Below the pieces are notes generated by a model. That model searched no databases. It was not told the DNA's origin and saw only the letters and a program-made list of their open reading frames with translations. Below are positions 45,899 through 54,958 of a DNA stretch of 64,000 bases, piece after piece; within the stretch, counting starts at the first letter, position 1, and every line of letters begins with the position of its first letter. The position numbers and the translations under genes were made by a program. The stretch comes from Burkholderiales bacterium (GTDB taxonomy: Bacteria; Pseudomonadota; Gammaproteobacteria; Burkholderiales; Usitatibacteraceae): the NCBI GenBank assembly GCA_019634955.1, contig JAHCAK010000017.1:19131-83130 (forward strand), given 5' to 3'.

Positions 45899-46066
45899 GG
45901 GAAACGCCGATTATCGCCGATGCCCCGCGGATTGCCGCAGATGAATGCTGGAATGAGCGGAGTCGCGATCGGATGGGCGAAATGCTCCGGGGTCCATACC
46001 CTGGGCACGGTTCCTTGCCTTCATCTGCGGCAATCCGCGGGGCATCGGCGACAATTGGCGTTCCCC
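45899..46066. repeat. Large inverted repeat (47-bp arms, 74-bp spacer) between maf and rng
   Basis: Left arm 45899-45945 and right arm 46020-46066 are reverse complements at 44 of 47 positions, including a 32-bp uninterrupted block (CGCCGATGCCCCGCGG, then ATTGCCGCAGATGAA and flanking). In the minus-strand transcript two of the three mismatches become G-U pairs, so 46 of 47 positions can pair. It lies entirely between the maf stop and rng start. Possibly a miniature mobile repeat, or an mRNA hairpin. Confidence 0.92.
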
Positions 46067-46076
46067 GGCGACCCCG

Positions 46077-46688
46077 TCAGGGCACCGTCACCCCGAATTC
46101 CCGCAGGAGCCCCGCCGTCTCGAAAAGCGGCAGCCCCATCACCCCCGAGTAGCTCCCCTCCAGCCGCTCCACGAAGGCCCCGGCGCGGCCCTGGATGCCG
46201 TAGCCGCCCGCCTTGTCGTAGGGCTCGCCGGAGGCGACGTAGTCGGCGATGCGGGTCTCGTCCAGGGGGCAGAAGGTGACGTGGGACTCGCTCACGCGCA
46301 TCTCGAGGCGGTTCTCGAAGGCGACCGCCACGGCGGTGAGGACGCGGTGGCGCGTGCCGGCGAGAAGCCGCAGCATGCGTGCGGCGTCGGCGGCGTCGGC
46401 GGGCTTCGCGAGCATCTCGTTGGCGAGGGCGACCGTGGTGTCGGCGGCGAGCACGGGCATGCGCCGCAAGCCCTTGCGCATCACCACGCGCTGCCAGGCG
46501 GCCTCGACCTTCAGGCGCGTCACGCGGCGCACGTAGTCGTCGGGGTGCTCGCCGGGGAAGGGGTCCTCGATCGTCTCGGCGTCCTGCCGGTTGCCCTCCC
46601 GGAAGAGGAGCATCTCGAAGCGCACGCCGATCTGGGCGAGCAGCTCGCGGCGGCGGGGGCTGCGGGAGGCGAGGTAGATGACGGTCAT
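46077..46688 (-). CDS. maf: Maf-family nucleoside triphosphate pyrophosphatase
   Basis: 203 residues. N-terminal YLASRSPRRRELLAQIG is the Maf signature, followed by the catalytic-region Asp in VLAADTTVAL and the C-terminal YDKAGGYGIQGRAGAFVERLEGSYSGVMGLPL read in two blocks. The pattern suits the YhdE (dTTP/UTP) subgroup. It removes non-canonical nucleotides and has been linked to division arrest. It starts four bases after rlmH. Confidence 0.95.
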   Translation of the reverse strand: MTVIYLASRSPRRRELLAQIGVRFEMLLFREGNRQDAETIEDPFPGEHPDDYVRRVTRLKVEAAWQRVVMRKGLRRMPVLAADTTVALANEMLAKPADAADAARMLRLLAGTRHRVLTAVAVAFENRLEMRVSESHVTFCPLDETRIADYVASGEPYDKAGGYGIQGRAGAFVERLEGSYSGVMGLPLFETAGLLREFGVTVP

Positions 46689-46692
46689 GGGT

Positions 46693-47163
46693 TCACTCGC
46701 GATGATACGGGTGGTTGGCGAGTATCGACCACGCCCGGTAGAGCTGCTCGGCGAGCAGCACGCGCGCGAGGCCGTGCGGGAGCGTCATCGCCGAGAGAGA
46801 CAGCAGCTTGTCCGCGCGCGCCTTCACTTCCTCCGAGAGCCCGTCGGCGCCCCCGATCACGAAGGCGGGGTGCGTGCCGTCGCGCATCCAGCCCGCGAGC
46901 ATCACCGAGAGCCCCTGCGTGGTGATGGCGCGGCCCTTCTCGTCCAGCGCGTAGACGGTGGCGCCCGCGGGTAGCGCCGCGAGGATGCGCTCGCCCTCCA
47001 GCGCCTTGGCCTTGTCGACGGTCTTGCCGGAGGCCTTCTCCTCGGGCTTGAGCTCCGTGAGCTCCAGCTTCATCTCGGGGGGCAGGCGCTTCGCGTACTC
47101 GCCCCAGCCCGACTGGATCCACGCGGGCATCCTGTGGCCGACCGAGACGACCGTGATGCGCAT
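46693..47163 (-). CDS. rlmH: 23S rRNA (pseudouridine1915-N3)-methyltransferase RlmH
   Basis: 156-residue SPOUT methyltransferase acting on the assembled 70S ribosome. It shows RITVVSVGHRMPAW, YAKRLPPEMKLELTELKPEE, the knot segments ALDEKGRAITTQ, FVIGGADGLSEEV and the C-terminal LPHGLARVLLAEQLYRAWSI then NHPYHRE, ending at the universally conserved terminus. Encoded directly after rsfS (2-base gap), the conserved ribosome-related pair. Confidence 0.97.
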   Translation of the reverse strand: MRITVVSVGHRMPAWIQSGWGEYAKRLPPEMKLELTELKPEEKASGKTVDKAKALEGERILAALPAGATVYALDEKGRAITTQGLSVMLAGWMRDGTHPAFVIGGADGLSEEVKARADKLLSLSAMTLPHGLARVLLAEQLYRAWSILANHPYHRE

Positions 47164-47165
47164 GC

Positions 47166-47747
47166 TCAGGCGGCGGGCTTGCGGCGCCGCGGCTTGGGCT
47201 TGGGCGTGGCGGACGCGGTCGTCGCCGCCTTGCGCGTGCGCGGCTTCGCGCCCTCGGCGGAGGGCTTCCGGGCGCCGCCGGCCGGGGCTTTCCGGGCGCC
47301 CGCGGCGGGCCGGGCGCGCGGGCGCGGCTTCGCGTGCGGCAGCATCGGCTCGACCTCCTCCTCGCGCAGGGGCTTCTCCAGCGGCGCGCTCGGGTTCGCG
47401 GGCCGGTCGAACCTGCCCTCGCCCCACAGCTCCTCGAGGTTGTAGTAGGTGCGCACCGCCGGCTGCATGATGTGCGCGACGATGTCGCCGGAGTCGACGA
47501 GCACCCACTCGGCGCCTTCCTCGCCCTCGGTGCCGACGATGGCGCAGCCGGCCTCCTTGAGCTTGTCGCGCACGTGGCGGGCGAGCGCCTTCGTCTGTCG
47601 GGCGGATTCGGCGCTCGCGACGACGATCCAGTCGAACATCGAGGTGATCCTGCGCACGTCGATGGCCTGGATGTCGCGGGCCTTGATGTCCTCGAGGGCG
47701 GCGACGACGAGTTTCTTCTTGGCAAGCGTGGTGAGCGGTTTGGTCAC
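47166..47747 (-). CDS. rsfS: Ribosomal silencing factor RsfS with basic C-terminal extension
   Basis: Binds uL14 on the 50S subunit and blocks subunit joining in stationary phase. The 1-115 region is canonical (LEDIKARDIQAIDVRRITS, MFDWIVVASAESARQTKALA, EWVLVDSGDIVAHIM). After residue ~138 comes an unusual ~55-residue tail of Arg, Lys, Pro and Ala (for example KPRPRARPAAGARKAP and KPKPRRRKPAA), making the protein 193 residues against the usual ~105-130. Start is GTG 47747, overlapping the nadD stop by four bases. The tail may bind rRNA (inference). Confidence 0.93.
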   Translation of the reverse strand: MTKPLTTLAKKKLVVAALEDIKARDIQAIDVRRITSMFDWIVVASAESARQTKALARHVRDKLKEAGCAIVGTEGEEGAEWVLVDSGDIVAHIMQPAVRTYYNLEELWGEGRFDRPANPSAPLEKPLREEEVEPMLPHAKPRPRARPAAGARKAPAGGARKPSAEGAKPRTRKAATTASATPKPKPRRRKPAA

Positions 47748-48403
47748 GCGGGGGATCCGTAGAGCTGGTGCTGGTGGATGAAATCGACCACGGGGTCGGG
47801 GGTGAGGTAGCGGATGGAGGAGGAGATCCGCGCGAGCGAGCGGATGGCGGTCGACGAGATCGCGAGCGGCGTCATGGCGAAGGTCATCACGTGCCCGGCG
47901 GGCTTCGCGAGGAGGTCCTTGAGGCTCATCGTCACGCGCGGCCAGAGCGCCTTGGGCACCGCGCCCGGCCCCTTCGACTGCCACGCCGTGTCGTCGGCGC
48001 GCACCGCCACGGCGAAGTGCGCGAGGTCCAGCAGCGCCTCCCAGCGGTGCCAGGTCTCGATGCGCGCGAAGGCGTCGGTGCCGCAGAGGAACACGAGCGG
48101 GCGCTCCGGCCCGTGCTCGCGGCGGTATTCCCCGAGCGTGTCCACGGTGTAGCTGGGCCCCTCGCGGCGCACCTCGCGGTCGTCGACGGCGAAGGCGGGC
48201 TCGCCGGCGATGGCGAGCTCCAGCATGCGCACGCGGTGGGCGCCGGCCGCGTAGGTGTCGCGCTCGCGCTGCCACGGGTGCCCGGCCGGCAGGAACACGA
48301 CGCGCTCCAGCCGGAAGGCCTCGCGCATCTCGGTGGCGAGGCGCAGGTGGCCGAAGTGGACCGGGTCGAAGGTGCCGCCGTAGAGGCCGAGGGCGGGTGC
48401 CAA
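47744..48403 (-). CDS. nadD: Nicotinate-nucleotide adenylyltransferase
   Basis: 219 residues; makes nicotinate adenine dinucleotide from NaMN and ATP. Nucleotidyltransferase motif GLYGGTFDPVHFGHLRLA at the N-terminus (GxFDPxHxGH) and ISSTAIRSLARI (SSTxIR) near residue 180 are intact. The only start before the first motif and after the proA stop is TTG 48403, implying weak translation initiation. The nadD-rsfS-rlmH-maf order is conserved. Confidence 0.95.
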   Translation of the reverse strand: MAPALGLYGGTFDPVHFGHLRLATEMREAFRLERVVFLPAGHPWQRERDTYAAGAHRVRMLELAIAGEPAFAVDDREVRREGPSYTVDTLGEYRREHGPERPLVFLCGTDAFARIETWHRWEALLDLAHFAVAVRADDTAWQSKGPGAVPKALWPRVTMSLKDLLAKPAGHVMTFAMTPLAISSTAIRSLARISSSIRYLTPDPVVDFIHQHQLYGSPA

Positions 48404-48407
48404 GCGC

Positions 48408-49700
48408 TCAGCTTCTCACGTGCCCGTCGCCGAGCACGATCCACTTCTGCGAGGTGAGCCCCTCCAGCCCGACGGGGCCGCGCGCGTGGAGCTTGTTGGT
48501 GGAGATGCCGATCTCGGCGCCCAGGCCGTACTCGAAGCCGTCGGCGAAGCGGGTCGAGGCGTTCACCATCACGGAGGCGGAATCCACCTCGCGCAGGAAC
48601 CGCTGGGCGCGCGCCCAGTCCTGCGTGACGATGGCGTCCGTGTGCTGCGAGCCGTACTTCGCGATGTGGGCGATGGCCTCGTCGAGGCCCGGCACGATGG
48701 CGATGGCCACGATCGGCGCGAGGTACTCGGCGTACCAGTCGTCCTCGGTGGCGTCCTTCACGCCCTTGACGCCCGCGCCCTCCAGCAGCGCCTTCGACTC
48801 GGCGCAGGCGCGCATCTCCACGCCCTTCTTCGCGAACATCGCGCCGATGGCCGGCAGCGCTTCGGGCGCGGCCGCGCGCGCGACGAGGACCGTCTCCAGC
48901 GTGTTGCAGGTGCCGTAGCGCTGGGTCTTCGCGTTCTCGACGACGGCGAGCGCCTTGGCGGGGTCGGCGCCCTCGTCCACGTACACGTGGCACACGCCGT
49001 CCAGGTGCCTGATGACGGGCACGCGCGCCTCCTTCGAGATGCGCTCCACGAGGCTCTTGCCGCCGCGCGGCACGATCACGTCGACGAAGCGCTCGGCGGC
49101 GATGAGCTCGCCCACGACGGCACGGTCGGTGACGCCCACGAGCTGCACCGCGGCTTCCGGCAGCCCCGCGGCCTTGAGGCCCGCGTGCAGGCAGGCGGCG
49201 ATGGCCTGGTTCGAGTGGATGGCCTCGCTGCCGCCGCGCAGGATCACGGCGTTGCCGCTCTTGAGGCAGAGCCCGCCGGCGTCGGCCGTCACGTCGGGGC
49301 GCGACTCGTAGATGATGCCCACCACGCCCAGCGGCACGCGCATGCGGCCCACCTGGATGCCCGAGGGGCGGTAGCGCAGGTCGGTGATCTCGCCCACCGG
49401 GTCCGGCAGCTTCGCGATCTGGCGCAGGCCCTCGGCCATCTCCTCGACGACCTTGGCCGTGAGCTTCAGGCGGTCGATGAAGGCGTCGTCCGCGCCGTCG
49501 GCCCGCGCGCCCTTCACGTCCTTGGCGTTGGCGGCGAGGAGGGTCTTCTCGCGGTCGACCAGCGACTCGGCGGCGACTTCGAGCGCGCGGTCCTTGGCGG
49601 CCGTGCCGGCGCGCGCCAGCACGCGGCTCGCGTCGCGGGCGGATTGGCCCAGGGCGGCGACCAGGGCTTGCACGTCGTTGGCGGTGTTCAGGTCGTTCAT
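48408..49700 (-). CDS. proA: Gamma-glutamyl phosphate reductase
   Basis: Second step of proline synthesis. 430 residues of aldehyde-dehydrogenase fold: [17 protein letters not shown] near residue 122, [28 protein letters not shown], and the catalytic Cys in [14 protein letters not shown] near 278. The C-terminal [21 protein letters not shown] block (read in two) is the family signature. It follows holA by 18 bases. proB is absent here, so glutamate kinase is encoded elsewhere. Confidence 0.97.
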   Translation of the reverse strand: MNDLNTANDVQALVAALGQSARDASRVLARAGTAAKDRALEVAAESLVDREKTLLAANAKDVKGARADGADDAFIDRLKLTAKVVEEMAEGLRQIAKLPDPVGEITDLRYRPSGIQVGRMRVPLGVVGIIYESRPDVTADAGGLCLKSGNAVILRGGSEAIHSNQAIAACLHAGLKAAGLPEAAVQLVGVTDRAVVGELIAAERFVDVIVPRGGKSLVERISKEARVPVIRHLDGVCHVYVDEGADPAKALAVVENAKTQRYGTCNTLETVLVARAAAPEALPAIGAMFAKKGVEMRACAESKALLEGAGVKGVKDATEDDWYAEYLAPIVAIAIVPGLDEAIAHIAKYGSQHTDAIVTQDWARAQRFLREVDSASVMVNASTRFADGFEYGLGAEIGISTNKLHARGPVGLEGLTSQKWIVLGDGHVRS

Positions 49701-49718
49701 GCGTTGTTCCGTCGGGGA

Positions 49719-50717
49719 TCAGGCGGCGGGGCGCAGCGCGGGCTTCCCGGCGAGCGCGAGGCACAGCTCCAGGATCTCCTCCCACGCATCGCCCGTCTCG
49801 ACGCCTTTGATCATGCGGTCAATCCGGTGGGCCCGCAAGAGTTGGCGGTCGAAGGACGCGGCATCGTGCAGGCGGGCGGTGCGCTGCGCTCGCTGCAGGC
49901 GGTCTGGGTCGAGGAAGCGCCGCGGGCGCTCCCCCCCGTTGAGCGCCATCATGAGGCGGAGCTCCTCCGCGAGCGCCCACAGCAGCAGGGGCAGGGGCTC
50001 GCCCTCGGCCTCCAGCGAGTCGACGGCGCGCGCGATGCGCCCCGGCTCGCCCGCGTGGATGGCGTCGACGAGCGCGTCGCGCTCGAAGCGCGAGACGTCG
50101 GTCACGGCGTCGCGGATGGCCGCCAGCGTGATCTCGCCCTCGGGAAGCAGGAGTGCCAGCTTCTCGACCTCCTGCTTCGCGGCCAGCAGGTTCCCCTCGA
50201 CGCGGTCGGCCATCCACTCGAGCGTCTCCACGCTCGCGCGCTGCCGCTGCGCGGCGAGGCGCTCGGCCAGCCACTGCGGCAGCTCCTCGCGCGAGACGGC
50301 CCGCGCCTCGACGACGGTGCCGGCCCCCTCCAGCGCGTTGAACCACGCCGTCTTGAGCTGCTGCCACTCCAGCTCCGGGAGCATCACGAGGACGACCGTG
50401 TCGTCGGGGAGCCGCGCGCACAGCGCCTCGAGCGCCTTGCCGCCCTCCGCGCCGGGCTTGCCCGTGGGGATGCGGATCTCGAGGATGCGGCGGGTCGAGA
50501 AGAGCGAGAGATTGGCGGCCGAGGCGCCGAGCTTCGACCAGTCCGCGCCCGGTTCGGCGTGGAACACCTCGCGCTCGGCGCAGCCGGATCGGCGCGCCGC
50601 GGCGCGGATGGCGTCGCCCGCCTCCAGCGCGAGGAGCGTCTCGGCGCCATGCACCGCGTAGAGGGGCGCCAGGCCCTTCTTCAGGTGCTGCGCGAGCTGG
50701 CGCGTGGCGATCTTCAT
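49719..50717 (-). CDS. holA: DNA polymerase III delta subunit
   Basis: 332-residue clamp-loader subunit that opens the beta clamp. It shows the AAA+-like three-domain layout: LYAVHGAETLLALEAGDAIR at the start, EVFHAEPGADW, RILEIRIPTGKPG, and the C-terminal helical domain with EELRLMMALNGGE. Sequence conservation of HolA is low, so the call rests on these segments and on the leuS-lptE-holA order, which is highly conserved. It overlaps lptE by four bases (ATGA). Confidence 0.93.
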   Translation of the reverse strand: MKIATRQLAQHLKKGLAPLYAVHGAETLLALEAGDAIRAAARRSGCAEREVFHAEPGADWSKLGASAANLSLFSTRRILEIRIPTGKPGAEGGKALEALCARLPDDTVVLVMLPELEWQQLKTAWFNALEGAGTVVEARAVSREELPQWLAERLAAQRQRASVETLEWMADRVEGNLLAAKQEVEKLALLLPEGEITLAAIRDAVTDVSRFERDALVDAIHAGEPGRIARAVDSLEAEGEPLPLLLWALAEELRLMMALNGGERPRRFLDPDRLQRAQRTARLHDAASFDRQLLRAHRIDRMIKGVETGDAWEEILELCLALAGKPALRPAA

Positions 50718-51205
50718 TTCGCGGCGGCCCCGCTCGCGCGCAGCACGGCAAGCCGGCGCAGGATCTGCTCGGCCGCCTCCTGGCGCATGTCCTCGAAGAG
50801 CAGCAGCTCCTCGGCCTCCTTGGCGAGCGGCGCGGTCTCCGAGTACGAGATGATGCGCCGCACCTCGATCGTGGTGGGCTCGACGAGGGGGTTGCCGGCA
50901 GCGTCGGCGGCGCGGAAGCCCACGGTGAGCCGCAGCACGTAGTCGAACACGCGGCCGGCGCCCGTGAGCGTCTGGATGGTCTTGTCGGTGCTCTCCGAGA
51001 GGATGCGAAGCTGCACCTCCGCCTTGCGCGCGTCGGTCTCCAGTTTCACGGGCGTGCCCGAGAGGCGCCGCCTTACCTCGGTCGCCACGGACGAAGGCGA
51101 TTCCGCCGAGACGTGCAGCGACTTGAGGCCCATCGTCGCCTCCCCGCGCAGCTGGAAGCCGCAGGCGGAGAGGAGGAGAAGGCTGGAGAGGAGCAAGCCC
51201 CTCAC
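50714..51205 (-). CDS. lptE: LPS-assembly lipoprotein LptE
   Basis: 163-residue outer-membrane lipoprotein that plugs LptD. With GTG 51205 as start it begins MRGLLLSSLLLLSACGFQLRG, a signal peptide with lipobox LSAC ideally placed; a longer frame from TTG 51247 would add 14 residues encoded by a dispersed repeat. The GFQLRG after the lipid-modified Cys is the LptE hallmark, and DYVLRLTVGFRAAD and RRIISYSE follow. The repeat supplies GGGAGAGGG as the ribosome-binding site. It lies between leuS and holA. Confidence 0.93.
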   Translation of the reverse strand: MRGLLLSSLLLLSACGFQLRGEATMGLKSLHVSAESPSSVATEVRRRLSGTPVKLETDARKAEVQLRILSESTDKTIQTLTGAGRVFDYVLRLTVGFRAADAAGNPLVEPTTIEVRRIISYSETAPLAKEAEELLLFEDMRQEAAEQILRRLAVLRASGAAAK

Positions 51206-51233
51206 CCCGGCCCTCTCCCCAGGGAGAGGGAGG
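51198..51233. repeat. Dispersed CCCTCACCCC-type repeat spanning the lptE start
   Basis: CCCTCACCCCGG followed by a perfect 9-bp stem CCCTCTCCC/GGGAGAGGG (51211-51219 and 51222-51230) with a 2-base loop. Same family as the repeat at 36256-36292. On the minus strand it provides both the purine-rich ribosome-binding site and the GTG start of lptE. Confidence 0.8.
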
Positions 51234-51239
51234 AATCGG

Positions 51240-53930
<2,691 letters not shown>

Positions 53931-53974
53931 CTATCGTGCGCGGGAACTTGTGCGGCGCAGGTGCTGTCCGCCAA

Positions 53975-54051
53975 CCGGATGCCTTTCCTTTGCGGGGCAT
54001 CCCGGATAGTGGGGCATTGCCTCGGGGCGCCGCCGGCGCCCCGTTTTTTTT
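53975..54051 (+). ncRNA. Structured leader or small RNA ending in a terminator, upstream of the FecR/SPOR gene
   Basis: Two consecutive hairpins on the plus strand: a bulged stem CCGGATGCC/GGCATCCCGG (53975-53983 with 53996-54005), then the terminator at 54023-54051. No open frame of note lies inside. It could be an attenuator/riboswitch-like leader of the gene starting at 54067, or an independent small RNA. No known RNA family is recognised (not SRP or 6S). Confidence 0.35.
54023..54051 (+). terminator. Intrinsic terminator 15 bases before the FecR/SPOR start codon
   Basis: Perfect 9-bp stem CGGGGCGCC/GGCGCCCCG (54023-54031, 54035-54043) with a GCC loop and eight T (54044-54051). No plus-strand gene lies upstream for it to end: leuS runs the other way. 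It therefore terminates either a small RNA or a regulated leader. Confidence 0.85.
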
Positions 54052-54066
54052 GCCCGGGAGGCTCGA

Positions 54067-54909
54067 ATGAAGCGCTTCGCCTCGATGCTCCTCGCCGGCC
54101 TCGCGATGGCCGGTGCGGCCGCGGCCGCGCCGCAGGCCTCCGTCGAATCCGTGCAGTACCCCGCGTGGCTGGAGCGGGGCGGCGCCGCCGTGCCGCTCGC
54201 GCCCGGCACCGAGCTGCGGCCGGACGATCGCCTTCGCACCGGGGCGAGCGCCCGCGCGCGCGTGCGGCTCGCCGACGGCAGCACCGTGAAGCTGGGCGAG
54301 AAGGCCGTCTTTGCGTTCGAGCGCGGGCGGAGCGACGGGTTGCTGCGCAACACGCTTCGCGTGCTGGCCGGCGCCTTCCGCTACACGAGCTTCGGCGGCA
54401 CGCGCGGGACCTCGCCGGCCATCCGGGTGAGGAACGTCACGATCGGCATCCGCGGCACGGATCTCTGGGGCAAGTCCACGGACGAGCGCGACCTCGTGTG
54501 CCTCATCGACGGCGCGATCGGCGTGAGCTCGCCCGGTAACCCGGAGGTGCGGCTGGACAAGCCGCTCGACTTCTACCAGCTGCCGCGCGGCGGCGAGCCC
54601 GCGGTGGACAAGGTGTCCGAGGCGCAGCTCGCCGAGTGGGCGCTCGAGACCGAGATGCAGGCCGACGGCGCGGTGGGCAAGGCGGGCGGCGCCTGGCGCG
54701 TGGTGGCGGCGAGGACGGCGCAGCGCAACGACGCGCTCGCCCTCGGGCGGAGCCTCCGCGCGGCGGGCTTCCCCGCGCGGCTGGTCGAGGAGGGCCCGGG
54801 GTCCTTCGCGACGGTGGTCGCGGGGCTGGAGAGCGAGGCCGCCGCGAAGGCGCTGGCCGCGAACCTGCGCGCTTCCGGCGGCGTCGCGGAGCCCGTCGTC
54901 GAGCGCTGA
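54067..54909 (+). CDS. Exported FecR-domain protein with C-terminal SPOR domain
   Basis: 280 residues. Signal peptide MKRFASMLLAGLAMAGAAAA with cleavage near residue 21. FecR-like beta domain at about 25-150 (LRTGASARARVRLADGSTVK, then AGAFRYTSFGG and GIRGTDLWG). The C-terminal ~75 residues read WRVVAARTAQRNDALALGRS and FATVVAGLESEAAAKALAA, a SPOR domain that binds septal peptidoglycan. It is likely a periplasmic or envelope-associated protein. GGGAGG precedes ATG 54067. The unusual terminator-bearing leader suggests regulated expression. Confidence 0.82.
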   Translation: MKRFASMLLAGLAMAGAAAAAPQASVESVQYPAWLERGGAAVPLAPGTELRPDDRLRTGASARARVRLADGSTVKLGEKAVFAFERGRSDGLLRNTLRVLAGAFRYTSFGGTRGTSPAIRVRNVTIGIRGTDLWGKSTDERDLVCLIDGAIGVSSPGNPEVRLDKPLDFYQLPRGGEPAVDKVSEAQLAEWALETEMQADGAVGKAGGAWRVVAARTAQRNDALALGRSLRAAGFPARLVEEGPGSFATVVAGLESEAAAKALAANLRASGGVAEPVVER

Positions 54910-54926
54910 GCGCGCGGGCGCGGCGG

Positions 54927-54932
54927 TATAAT
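54927..54932 (+). promoter_or_regulatory. -10 element of uvrD
   Basis: Perfect TATAAT at 54927-54932 in the 49-bp gap before uvrD, with only a weak TGA-containing -35 candidate upstream overlapping the preceding stop. Transcript start near 54939 gives a ~20-nt leader. Confidence 0.5.
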
Positions 54933-54958
54933 TCCGCTCCGCCTCTCCCGCACGCCGC

